A stretch of DNA of 64,000 nt, from the NCBI GenBank assembly GCA_026770025.1, contig JAMXDE010000061.1:124001-188000 (forward strand). Reading direction: 5' to 3'. The translations under genes were made by a program, and so were the position numbers. The notes beneath the pieces are model-generated. The model ran no database searches. It worked only from the letters and a program-made list of their open reading frames with translations, and was not told where the DNA came from. This stretch comes from Craspedostauros australis (lineage: Eukaryota; Bacillariophyta; Bacillariophyceae; Mastogloiales; Achnanthaceae). Below, one piece after another: positions 54,701 through 64,000 of the stretch (position 1 is the stretch's first letter; each line of letters opens with the position of its first letter).

Positions 54701-57700
54701 TCAAGAACCCATCCAAGAAGATCAGCGCGGTGAGCTTGCATCGAATGCTCGGCCACGCACCACTCGAGGCCATGAAGCGAACGGCAGCTCAATACGGATG
54801 GAAGATTATCGGCGAGATGCCGGTATGTCGCGACTGCGCGGTCGCGAACGCAAGAGTGAAGAACATTCCGAAGGCAACCATTCCGAGAGCGACTCGCCGC
54901 GGCGAACGGCTCTTCATTGACATTAGTTACACTAAACACATAAGCTTCGGAGATAAACGCTACTGGACCCTGATCGTGGACGACTGCACGGATCACTGCT
55001 GGAGTTTCTTTCTCAAGAACAAAAGTGATCAACCAGGATACATCAAACGATTCGTCCAGACGATCAAGTCACAGACTGGTGACCAACAGATCATCTTCCG
55101 AGGTGACAACAGCGGAGAGAACAAATCCACGCAGAATATTCTCATCGATGCAGGACTCAACATGAAATTCGAATTCACGGCATCGAACACACCGCAACAG
55201 AACGGTAGAGTAGAACGCAAGTTCGCGTACCTCTACACCAAGATCCGCTCCATGCTCAACGGAGCACAGCTCGACGAAGAGTATAGGCATGGCCTGTGGG
55301 CAGCAGCTGCTAGCACTGCCACCGCCATCGCCAACATCACCGTAGCGAAGAATCAAAAGGAGTCACCACATCGACAATTCTTCGGCAACGATCCACCATA
55401 TGCGGATGCACTCCGCACTTTCGGAGAGGTGGGTGTTGTGAAGACTACCTATGGCGGGATCACCGCTAAACTCAAGAATAGAGGAGAAGAGATGGTGTTC
55501 ATCGGATATGCACACCAACATGCATCAGGGGTCTACAACATGTACAGACCATCGACCAAGTCACTCATCTGCTCACGCGACATCAAGTGGCTCAATCAAT
55601 CATACGGACAGTTCCGTGGCTGGGCACCAGCACCGAACGTATCCAACGAAACAGAAACAACGGACGCAGACGGCTTCACAACCATCGGACGGAAGGGAGC
55701 AACGCCAAGGACGGCAACGCGTCAAGTATCGGAAGCGAAGAGAGTATCTTTCGCTGACAACAACAGATACTATATCCTATCGGACAGCGACGATGAGGAT
55801 AATGAGGACGATGGAGTAGTAACTCAACTAATTCATAACGACGAAGAAGATCGGAGCGAATCCAATCATGAGGATGACGAGATCACACCATCTGGCGACG
55901 AAGCCAACGATGACACAGGCGTCACCCCTCCGAACACACCAGCGAGGTCTACACATGACACACCATCCAGACCTCCACCGAGCAAACCAAGCAAACGTGA
56001 CATAGACAGAAAGGAGAGGATCCGACGTCACGAAGCACGAGGCAGGAAGGGAGAAGTTAATCCCAAATCTACTACAGGGAAGAGCATTCCCAGAGCTCTA
56101 CGTGAGCTCGCAGACTACAACGAACGAGGTCGAAAGGAAGAAGGATATGAAAGCGATCCATCATCCAACGAAGACAGCGATAAACTCAGCGACGAGGAGA
56201 CCGACCATTCCAACAACGAAACTACAGATGACGAAGAGATTGCAGACGAAGAAGAGATCGAAATCACTCACTATAGCACAACAGGACTGTACGGAATGAA
56301 TGCAATCATTACCGAATCACCAGCGATCGACATCGGATTGTCGATGCAGGACGAGAAGAAAGAATCAGAGAAGCACATCGAACCTACAACATTCGATGGA
56401 GCCTTCAATCATCCAGACCCTATCCATCGAAAGGGATATCGAGCAGCCATCAAGAAAGAGTTCGACTCCATGAACACACGCAAAGTGTACAGCAAGATCA
56501 AACGAGACGCCATTCCACGCGGCCGCAGATGCTGCAAGTGTAAATGGGTCTTCAAGCTGAAGCGTGACGGCACACATCGAGCGCGGCTCGTTGCATGTGG
56601 CTATTCACAAGTCGCAGGAGTGGACTTCCAAGAGCACTACTCACCCGTCATTCATGACGTGACCTATCGGGTCATGATGGTGATCATGCTAATCAAGAAA
56701 ATGGACTGCGCACTCGTCGATGTCGTAACGGCATTCCTACACGGAGACCTCGACGAGGAGATCTACATGAACTGTCCCAACGGGATGGATCATCAACCAG
56801 ACGAAGCCCTGACCCTACACAAGCCAATCTACGGACTTGTGCAGAGCGCCAGGCAATGGTTCAAGATGTTGGTATCGACCCTCAAGAATATCAACTTCGA
56901 ACAGAGTGCGGCAGACCCGTGCCTGTTCTACAGGAAGACGAACGAAGGAAGCATGATCGTGGCCATCTACGTGGACGATTGCTTCTGTTGCGGAGACTCC
57001 AAGGCACTGGAGACATTCCTGAAGGACATCCAAGGCAGCAAGTTCAAGGTGACAATCGAGCGTGGACTCGGAGACTACCTCAGCTGCAACATCGAACTGA
57101 ACCATGACAAGACTAGAGCGACATTGCGTCAACCACACCTCATCCGACACCTCATCGAAGAGTTCGGAACCAAGGTTGAGAAGATGCAACGCTATGGGAC
57201 ACCGGGAACCCCGGGTCAAATCATCGTACGACCATCCGAAGATAACGGACTGCAGAAGGTCGGAGCGGAAGAACATGCCGAGTACCGCCGAGGCGTCGGT
57301 ATGCTACTCTTCCTCATCAAGCACTCGCGACCAGACATCGCGAACCCTGTGAGGGAACTCTCCAAGGTATTGATCGGGCCCACCAAGGCCGCAATGAAGG
57401 AGATGTATCGGATCATCAAGTACGTGATCGATACAAAGGACTATGGACTGAAGATCCATCCAGCGCGTCCAGACGACGACGGCTGGGACATGGAGCTCTT
57501 CTGCGATAGCGAATATGCAGGAGACAAGAACACGAGAATCAGCGTAGGGGGATTCATCCTATACCTGTGCAAGGTGCCAATCCTTTGGCGATCCAAGGCA
57601 CAGAAGGCCGTCACACTCAGCTCATCCGAAGCAGAATACGTTGCCCTTTCCGAAGCGGCAAAGGAAATCTTCTTCGTCGTGCAGCTACTCGAAAGTGTGG

Positions 57701-57966
57701 GCGTTCCAGTGAAGACACCGATCAAGGTCCGTGTGGACAACATCGGAGCGATCTTCATCGCCAAGAACCCATCAACATCCCAACGATCGCGGCACATCGA
57801 CGTGCGCCATCACTACGTGAGGAACATGGTAATCAACAAAACCATCGAGATCATTTTTGTCAAATCCGAGCAAAACACAAGCGACGGATTCACCAAGAAC
57901 ATCAAGGCCGACTTACAACGTGAACACGAGAAGTCGTACCTTGACACATCGAGAACATTCGAATGA
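51715..57966 (+). CDS. Ty1/copia Gag-Pol polyprotein, intact (element E)
   Basis: 2083 residues, collinear with B's protein. Two CCHC knuckles near 388 and 433, protease DSGAS at Asp863, HHCC zinc domain, integrase second Asp at 1131 (RGDNSGEN) followed by NGRVERKF, RT YVDD at 1752-1755, RNase H with LFCDSEYAG and SSSEAEYVALS. No stop or shift. Differences from B concentrate in the Gag linker (about 560-820), while RT and RNase H are nearly identical. With near-identical LTRs and a target duplication, this is the best candidate here for an active, autonomous element and for supplying enzymes to A, C and H. Confidence 0.95.
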   Translation: MSEEEELRDIPLSNPTIKREEGASETPPRKEKEAAAATVLSGADASAIDETEEERSARLHREKERILKAIKQEETGVTESIRTAKRSGKSETPPGGEFVTKTISAQQQAKIEKVTTQKQTEIKGASAPRTKQRINMATSANVNKRRIKAPMFSGEQEDYSAWESQAKAYARAQKTRDVMLGKTKVPTVSEIAAAADEDKETMEEIYELGCDCFSDLILMMDAEKGKGKQAIQYINQCISDDYPEGDAHAAWNVLAEKFRPSDAVTKIKLKRQFNNEKMKRDTDPDIYITQLESLRSRLHDIKYEITDEEMIMQILSTVSNEYRTHIVNFQHQLTFNPELVTINTIRGVLRTAYATHRGGKAYVDDFQDSNTKSNDTGFTSTGNFKGTCHNCGVYGHRSTDCPERKKSNNKKNNNNNNKMNGKRNKGSGFKGKCNYCGIFGHREAECRKKKFNESKKNNEQANAATEGHDKSGHEMVLSAKDMPLCMLVSDDYIEDSFFDNFECVGSDDEVQDDEIVPEWLSEEPIIHEVDPRREVSYECCFNAHDLIGSYGDEAEMDDEANDSDIEEAMSDDDDDADENGADEDDEANRDEMPPPQAERYERTGAFINQGQGETNRAAAPPPPAAGNNRSGIFDEDDSDESEDGNHPDDSFNPNERVIYPANIDFPDIEDPNSVDYLLRHTVTPDATATALTIQKQLIFDAVMEAGMRLFPETTRGALMPIWVNMMGSILSEHFESIEEILANAIVVNRILEANDSETIPETDLHYILGGCMRVLLRERSRVHPYDPVTGSHRSNTIPSDYAQLSDETNDEHHENPWNEYGVHIDEEDEDNVMTDTAAAAVEQLHKLSTKHKDKVNKDTWLADSGASCHIVNSDAALFNVRHIKSFVQVGDSTKLDSPKMGSIRLKVKQRDNTGHIIRLDDVKYTPKMAVNLFSTNKALYNGYQLGSNGILMDIINGSGTKIVFDRVFPTANGFITGVQMHPIMPTNDDKACTALIKNPSKKISAVSLHRMLGHAPLEAMKRTAAQYGWKIIGEMPVCRDCAVANARVKNIPKATIPRATRRGERLFIDISYTKHISFGDKRYWTLIVDDCTDHCWSFFLKNKSDQPGYIKRFVQTIKSQTGDQQIIFRGDNSGENKSTQNILIDAGLNMKFEFTASNTPQQNGRVERKFAYLYTKIRSMLNGAQLDEEYRHGLWAAAASTATAIANITVAKNQKESPHRQFFGNDPPYADALRTFGEVGVVKTTYGGITAKLKNRGEEMVFIGYAHQHASGVYNMYRPSTKSLICSRDIKWLNQSYGQFRGWAPAPNVSNETETTDADGFTTIGRKGATPRTATRQVSEAKRVSFADNNRYYILSDSDDEDNEDDGVVTQLIHNDEEDRSESNHEDDEITPSGDEANDDTGVTPPNTPARSTHDTPSRPPPSKPSKRDIDRKERIRRHEARGRKGEVNPKSTTGKSIPRALRELADYNERGRKEEGYESDPSSNEDSDKLSDEETDHSNNETTDDEEIADEEEIEITHYSTTGLYGMNAIITESPAIDIGLSMQDEKKESEKHIEPTTFDGAFNHPDPIHRKGYRAAIKKEFDSMNTRKVYSKIKRDAIPRGRRCCKCKWVFKLKRDGTHRARLVACGYSQVAGVDFQEHYSPVIHDVTYRVMMVIMLIKKMDCALVDVVTAFLHGDLDEEIYMNCPNGMDHQPDEALTLHKPIYGLVQSARQWFKMLVSTLKNINFEQSAADPCLFYRKTNEGSMIVAIYVDDCFCCGDSKALETFLKDIQGSKFKVTIERGLGDYLSCNIELNHDKTRATLRQPHLIRHLIEEFGTKVEKMQRYGTPGTPGQIIVRPSEDNGLQKVGAEEHAEYRRGVGMLLFLIKHSRPDIANPVRELSKVLIGPTKAAMKEMYRIIKYVIDTKDYGLKIHPARPDDDGWDMELFCDSEYAGDKNTRISVGGFILYLCKVPILWRSKAQKAVTLSSSEAEYVALSEAAKEIFFVVQLLESVGVPVKTPIKVRVDNIGAIFIAKNPSTSQRSRHIDVRHHYVRNMVINKTIEIIFVKSEQNTSDGFTKNIKADLQREHEKSYLDTSRTFE

Positions 57967-57986
57967 CCGAATGCACATAGGAAGGG

Positions 57987-58779
57987 TGTCGAGATGTACA
58001 TGTGAGTATATGTCGAGATGTACGAGTATATGTGCATCGCTCACCCGCTATTCTCTCATACGCACTTGGACGGTATAACTACATTCGTGTCGATAGTATA
58101 CTGTGATTCGTCAGAATTACAGGGGAAATGGAACACACGAAAAGGGGCAAGATTTCTGGAGGAAATTTGCAAATGACGATTTCTGAGAGAATTGGAAGAT
58201 CGTCCGTCCATCCATCAATGGTACCAAGAGAATCTCGAGGTACTTCCCAACTAAACCTCAGATGACGATATCATCTGACAGGCTGCTGCATCACCAATGG
58301 AACGTGACATCTGGAGAGCAGAAGGACGCCTACTGACGTCGACAGGATGTCATCATGTCACCACGTCGACATCTGTCTCCAAGTCAGAGCAGAAGGTGAA
58401 GATCCGATGACCGAAGGGCATCAGCATCATGGATACGAAAGGTGAACTTCAAATGGCGAGTACTCATGGAGTAGGAGCCAGTACTGAATGAACGGAGTGT
58501 CGAATACGGAGTACGTATCGAACACGGAGTATCGTGTGCGACGAGTACACGATGTTGAGAGAGAGAGAATACAAAGAGGAGCGAGAGAGCATCTCGCGTA
58601 CCGACTCATAGTCGGAGACTGAATCTACGAAACAGATTGAAGCGCCGAGAGCATCGGGCAAGAGAACGGGCGTACACCGAGAGCATCGGAGTAGCCAAGT
58701 AATGAAATAGCAAACGAACGACTATCAACCAACACCATCTTCCACGATCGTAGGTTACCGTGCGCGGAACTTGCCAACA
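57987..58779 (+). repeat. 3' LTR of element E
   Basis: 793 bp after the polypurine tract GGAAGGG, followed by the TATGAC target duplication. One difference from the 5' LTR seen by eye. Confidence 0.93.
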
Positions 58780-61700
58780 TATGACAACGACATGGCAGCA
58801 GCCGCCGTGGAGCAGTTCCACGAGCTGAGCACCAGATACAAGGACAAGGTCAACAAGGACACCTGGCTTGCCGACAGTGGAGCTTCGTGTCACATCGTCA
58901 ACTCAGACGCCGCTCTCTTCAATGTGCGGAACATCAAGTCCTTCGTCCAAGTGGGAGACAGCACAAAGCTAGATTCTCCCAAGATGGGATCCATTCGCTT
59001 GAAGGTCAAGCAACAAGACAACACTGGCCACATCATCCGGCTCGATGATGTGAAGTACACACCAAAAATGGCGGTGAACCTTTTCTCCACGAACAAGGCT
59101 CTGTACAACGGTTACCAGCTCGGTAACAACGGCATTCTGATGGACATCATCAACGAATCCAGAACAAAGATCGTGTTCGATCGAGTCTTCCCCACATCCA
59201 ACGGATTCATCACGGGAGTGCAGATGCATCCTATCATGCCAACGAACAACGACAAGGCTTCCACAGCTATCGTCAAGAATCCATCCAAGGAGATCAGCGC
59301 GATGAACTTGCATCGAATGCTCGGCCACGCGTCACTCGAGACCATGAAGCGGACAGCCGCCCAGTACGGATGGAAGATCATCGGCGAGATGCCGGTATGT
59401 CGCGACTGCGCGGTCGTGAACGCAAGAGTGAAGAACATCCCAAAGGCAACGATTCCAAGAGCAACTCGCCATGGCGAACGGCTCTTCATTGACATTAGCT
59501 ACACTAAACACATAAGCTTTGGAGATAAACGCTACTGGACTCTGATTGTGGACGACTGCACAGATCACTGCTGGAGTTTCTTTCTCAAGAACAAAAGTGA
59601 TCAACCAGGGTACATCAAACGATTCATCCAAACGATCAAGTCACAGACTGGTGACCAACAGATCATCTTCCAAGGAGACAACAGCGGAGAGAACAAATCC
59701 ACGCAAGATACTCTCATCGATGCAGGACTCAACATGAAATTCGAATTCACGGCATCGAACACGCCACAACAGAACGGCAGAGTGGAACGCAAGTTCGCGT
59801 ACCTCTACACCAAGATCCGTTCCATGCTCAACGGAGCACAACTCGACAAAGAGTATAGACATGGCCTGTGGGCAGCAGCTGCAAGCACTGTCACTGCCAT
59901 TGCCAACATCACTGTAGCGAAGAACCAAAAGGAGTCACCACATCGACAATTCTTCGGCAACGATCCACCATATGCGGATGCACTCCGCACATTCGGAGAG
60001 GTGGGTGTTGTGAAGACTACCTACGGCGGGATTACCGCCAAACTCAAGAATAGAGGAGAAGAGATGGTGTTCATTGGATATGCACACCAACACGCATCGG
60101 GGGTCTACAACATGTACAGACCATCGACCAAATCACTGGTCTGTTCTCGGGATATCAAGTGGCTCAACCAATCATACGGACAGTTCTGTGGCTGGGCACC
60201 AGCACCGAACATATCCAGTGAAGCAGGAACGACAGACGCAGATGGCTTCACAACCATTGGACGGAAGGGAGCAATGCCAAGGACAGCAATGCGTCGAACA
60301 TCAGAAGCGAAGAGAGTATCTTTCGCTGACAGCAACAGGTATCACATCCTATCAGATAGCGACGATGAGGATGATGAGGACGATAGAGTAGTGACTCAAC
60401 TAATCCATACCGACGAGGAAGATTGGAGCGAATCCAATCATGAGGATGACGAGATCATGCCATCTGGCGATGAAGCTGACGATGACACAGGCGTCACTCC
60501 TCCGAACACACCGGCGAGGTCTACACCTGACACACCATCGAGACCTCCACCAAGCAAACCAAACAAGCGTGACATAGCTAGAAAGGAGAGAATCCGATGT
60601 CATGAAGCACGAGGCAGGAAGGGAGAAGCTAATCCCAAGCCGACTACAGGGAAGAGCATTCCTAGCGCTCTGCGTGAGCTTGCAGACTTCAACGAACGAG
60701 GTCGAAAGGAGGAAGGCTATGAGAGCGAATCATCATCCAATGACGATAGTGATGAACTCAGCGATGAGATAACCGACAAATCCAACAACGAAACTACAGA
60801 TGACAAAGAAGTCGTAGACGAGGATAAAGAGATCGAAATCACCCATCATAGCACAACAGGATTGTACGGGATGAACACAATCATCACCAAGTCACCAGCG
60901 ATCGACATCGGACTGTCGATGCAGGACGAGAACAAGGAACCAGAGAAGCACATCGAACCAACAACATTCGATGGAGCCTTCAACCATCCAGATCCCATCC
61001 ATCGAAAGGGATATCGAGCAGCCATCAAGAAGGAGTTCGACTCCACAGATACACACAAGGTGTACAGCAAGATCAAACAAGACGCCATCCCACACAGCCG
61101 CAGATGCTGCAAGTGCAAATGGGTCTTCAAGCTGAAACGCGACGGCACACATCGAGCACGGCTCGTTGCATGTGGCTATTCACAAGTCGCAGGAGTAGAC
61201 TTCCAAGAGCACTACTCACCCGTCATCCATGACGTGACCTATCGGGTCATGATGGTGATCATGCTAATCAAGAAGATGGACTGCGCACTCGTCGATGTCG
61301 TAACGGCATTCCTACATGGAGACCTCGACGAGGAGATCTACATGAACTGTCCCAATGGGATGGACCATCAACCAGACGAAGCCCTGACCCTACACAAGCC
61401 AATCTACGGACTTGTGCAGAGCGCCAGGCAATGGTTCAAGATGTTGGTATCGACCCTCAAGAATATCAACTTCGAACAGAGCGCAGCAGACCCGTGCCTG
61501 TTCTACAGGAAGACGAACGAAGGAAGCATGATCGTGGCCATCTACGTGGACAATTGTTTCTGCTGCGGAGACTCCAAGGCACTGGAGACATTCCTGAAGG
61601 ACAGCAAGTTCAAGGTAACAATCGAGCACGGACTCGGAGATTACCTCAGCTACAACATCGAACTGAACCATGACAAGACTAAGGCGACATTGCGTCAACC

Positions 61701-62533
61701 ACATCTCATCCGACATCTCATCGAAGAGTTCGGAACCAAGGTTGAGAAGATGCAACGCTACACGACACCGGGAACCCCAGGTCAAATCATTGTACGACCA
61801 TCCGAAGACAATGGACTACAAAAGGTCAGACCGGAAGAACATGCCTAATACCGCCAAGGCGTCGGTATGCTACTCTTCCTCATCAAGAACTCGCGACCAG
61901 ATATCGCAAACCCTGTGAGGGAACTCTCCAAGGTATTGATCGGGCCCACCAAGGCCACAATGAAGGAGATGTACCGGATCATCAAGTATGTGATCGATAC
62001 GAAGGACTATGGATTGAAGATCCATCCAGCACGTCCAGACGACGACGGCTGGGACATGGAACTCTGTTGCGATAGCGAATACGCAGGAGACAAGAATACA
62101 AGAATCAGCGTAGGGGGATTCATCCTATACCTGTGCAAGGTACCAATCCTTTGGCAATCTAAGGCACAGAAGGCTGTCACACTCAGCTCATCCGAAGCAG
62201 AATACATTGCCCTTTCCAAAGCGGCAAAGGAAATCTTCTTTGTCATGCAGCTACTCAAAAGTGTGTGGCGTTCCAGTGAAGACACCGATCAAGGTCCGCG
62301 TGGATAACATTGGAGCGATCTTCATTGCCAAGAACCCATCGACATCCCAACGATCGCGGCACATCGACGTGCGCCATCACTACGTGAGGAACATGGTAAT
62401 CAACAAAACCATCGAAATCATTTTCGTCAAATCCGAGCAGAATACAAGCGACGGATTCACCAAGAACATCAAGGCCGACTTACAACGTGAACATGAGAAG
62501 TCGTACCTTGACACATCGAGAACATTCGAATGA
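58780..62533 (+). pseudogene. Copia pol remnant of element H
   Basis: Resumes H coding right after E (NDMAAAAVEQFHELSTRYKD). Protease DSGAS, HHCC, DDE integrase and RT regions read through to a TAA at 61846-61848 (GAA/AAA in other copies). The frame continues to about 62265, where an extra base (GTGTGTGG for GTGTGGG) shifts it; the last part, 62266-62533, encodes the RNase H end. The RT motif is YVDN rather than YVDD (AAT at 61552-61554), and 9 bp are missing shortly after (LKDSKF for LKDIQGSKF). Protein identity to E stays high, unlike the gag half. Confidence 0.88.
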
Positions 62534-62553
62534 CTGAATGCACACAGGAAGGG

Positions 62554-63354
62554 TGTCAAGATGTACATGTGAGTATATGTCGAGATGTATGAGTATATGT
62601 ACATCGTTGCCCCAATATTCTCTTATACATGTACGGACATCACAGTACATTCGTGTCGATAGTGTACTGTGATTTGCCAATATCGCACCACAAATGGAAC
62701 ACACGAAAATGAGCAGAATTTCTGGAGGAAATTTGCAAGCAACGATTTCTGAGAGAATCAGGAACATCATTGGACCATCCATCAATGGTACCAAGAGAAT
62801 CTCGAGGTACTTCCCAACTAAACCTCAGATGACGATATCATCTGACAGACCATTGCATCATCGATAGAATGTGGAATTAGAAGGAAAGTGGAACCAACAG
62901 CTGACATCGACAGGATGTCAACATGTCACCACGTCGACAGCTGTCTCAACATCAGATCAAGGAGGCAAAGATTCGATGACCAAGGAACATCGAGATTGTA
63001 AGTATGCAAGGAGGAAAGCAGTGTGGGAGTATTGGCGATTACTCGCGGAGTACTGGGGCAACAGAGAACGAAATGACGGAGTATGTACTGTATGCGGAGT
63101 ACGCGTCGAGTACGAATATCATGTTGTATGAACATGCAATATTGAGAGAGAGAGAGAGTACAAGCAAGAGTGAGAGAGCATCTTGTGTACCAAATCATAG
63201 TTGGACCAACGAGAGAGACACGCCAAGATCATCGGGCAAGAGAAGAGACGTCGAGAGGATCGGAGTGTCTACGTAGTGAAACAGCAAACATAATACCAGA
63301 CAACAACACCGTCTTCCATGATTGCAAGGCATCCGTCTATGGAACTCGCCAACA
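62554..63354 (+). repeat. 3' LTR of element H
   Basis: 801 bp, TGTCAAGATG…ACTCGCCAACA, after GGAAGGG. It is diverged from E's LTRs (perhaps a fifth of sites, with long identical blocks such as around 62780-62840) but much closer to them than H's own 5' LTR is. Confidence 0.85.
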
Positions 63355-63909
63355 AACCCATCAGTTCTCATTAATACACATATAGAAGGCAACTGTGACA
63401 AGTGAAGGGAGGGTCCTGGCGACAACAATCAAATCCCACCGCTTGCACGTACATATCGACTTGATAACCGTTCTGCGTCACACCTAACACGAGATCAAAT
63501 CGGACAGTGGAAACACGCGTATGGCATTGGCTGGGCAACAATGTAATCAGCTTAAACCTTGAGTTATATAAATATAGAAAGAAATTGCGAGCTAAAATAT
63601 GTATGAAATGCAACGAAGGTTTCAAATAGAAAGCTGGAGTAATGCGGAGTAACGGGATGATGCCGAGTCGTATCGACCACAGGTGGAAACAAGCAACGAA
63701 ACGATGTGCGGCGACTCGAGCGATTTGTTGCGCGTCCCGAAACGAACGAACATCCGAGAGAATTCTCAAATGTGATATGTATACATAATTTCACACAGAT
63801 CCCAAAACATGTGTTGACCTCTCCGGTCGTGTCGGAGCGGACACAACTCATGCGACTTTTGTTGGCACACTGACCTCGTGTTACGATTATCCAACATTTC
63901 GCCAAAAAA
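63355..63909. other. Unassigned right flank
   Basis: No gene recognised. Minus-strand frames up to 132 codons show no motif and lack coding character. Confidence 0.4.
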
Positions 63910-63999
63910 ATGAGTGATCGAAGCAGTCGAAAGCTGAGGAGAGGCTCAGATCCGTTTCATGGGTTTCGGGACAAAAAAAGACAGGTTTTTGCACAACAC
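63910..63999 (+). CDS. Possible start of a gene running off the window
   Basis: An ATG after an A-run opens a frame that stays open to the edge (MSDRSSRKLRRGSDPFHG and 12 more residues). It is basic and Ser/Arg-rich. Thirty codons are too few to tell a gene from chance. Confidence 0.2.
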   Translation, partial: MSDRSSRKLRRGSDPFHGFRDKKRQVFAQH

Positions 64000-64000
64000 G

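Larger units (their letters stand above)
50840..58779 (+). mobile_element. Copia element E: young, complete, coding-intact, nested in H
   Basis: 7940 bp with two 793-bp LTRs that differ at one position by eye (GAATAC near 51373, GAACAC in the 3' copy). The flanking target duplication is TATGAC (50834-50839 and 58780-58785). The polyprotein is intact. All hallmarks indicate a recent insertion. Confidence 0.95.
47136..63354 (+). mobile_element. Copia element H: old, decayed, split by element E
   Basis: Outer element of the A/B/E family: LTR 47136-48375, gag remnant to 50839, then element E, then pol remnant from 58780 and LTR 62554-63354. Continuity is shown by the coding across the E insertion: NDDDYD|NDMAAAAVEQFHELST joins in frame when E and one TATGAC copy are removed. 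The outer flanks (GCAGAT, AACCCA) do not match. The gag half and 5' LTR are far more diverged from E than the pol half and 3' LTR, which suggests a mosaic. Confidence 0.8.

Overview
This window looks like a transposon graveyard from a nuclear eukaryotic genome, most likely a diatom or another stramenopile microalga. That assignment is inference. It rests on single-ORF Ty1/copia polyproteins of two lineages, a spliced DDE transposase ending in the ARHETINR type of motif, a mariner-type transposase, and a RT C-terminal tail of a kind I associate with diatom retroelements. I could not run a search. I see no convincing single-copy host gene, rRNA, tRNA gene or CRISPR array.

Left to right: (1) 3-4181, minus strand, the first 1393 codons of a copia Gag-Pol cut by the window edge, with a primer-binding site (PBS) and a short LTR behind it. 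(2) 6575-22480, a layered block. A minus-strand DDE (PIF/Harbinger- or IS5-like) transposase pseudogene is split into three pieces by copia element A (7335-15205) and by a ~7.0 kb mariner-like element (15261-22248). The mariner-like element has 51-bp terminal inverted repeats and a TA duplication. It carries its transposase, two other coding remnants and a solo copia LTR. (3) 22.5-25.7 kb, two arrays of a 20-bp repeat and a non-LTR-like RT C-terminal fragment. (4) 25756-33688, copia element B with an intact 2078-aa polyprotein but mismatched LTRs and no target duplication. (5) 33689-36617, the antisense Gag gene of an unrelated retroelement, cut by B's 3' LTR. (6) 36618-37790, an LTR fused to a short pol piece. 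(7) 37791-46279, element D, an intact 1819-aa copia element of the same lineage as (1). (8) 47136-63354, a decayed copia element H with a very young intact copia element E (50840-58779) inserted between its gag and protease parts.

The copia elements fall into two groups. A, B, C, E, H and the solo LTR belong to one family: LTR about 800 bp, starting TGTCGAG and ending TTGCCAACA, two CCHC knuckles, HHCC-DD35E integrase. Element 1 and D lack CCHC knuckles and the HHCC integrase zinc domain. Both carry the same 14-nt PBS, complementary to a tRNA-Asn(GUU) anticodon arm, which implies half-tRNA priming. E and B look coding-competent, A has one nonsense codon, and C and H are dead.

Relative order of events: the DDE transposon was there before the mariner-like element and A; the solo LTR entered the mariner-like element later; H predates E. 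The missing target duplications around B, H, D and the solo LTR suggest that recombination between elements reshaped the locus.
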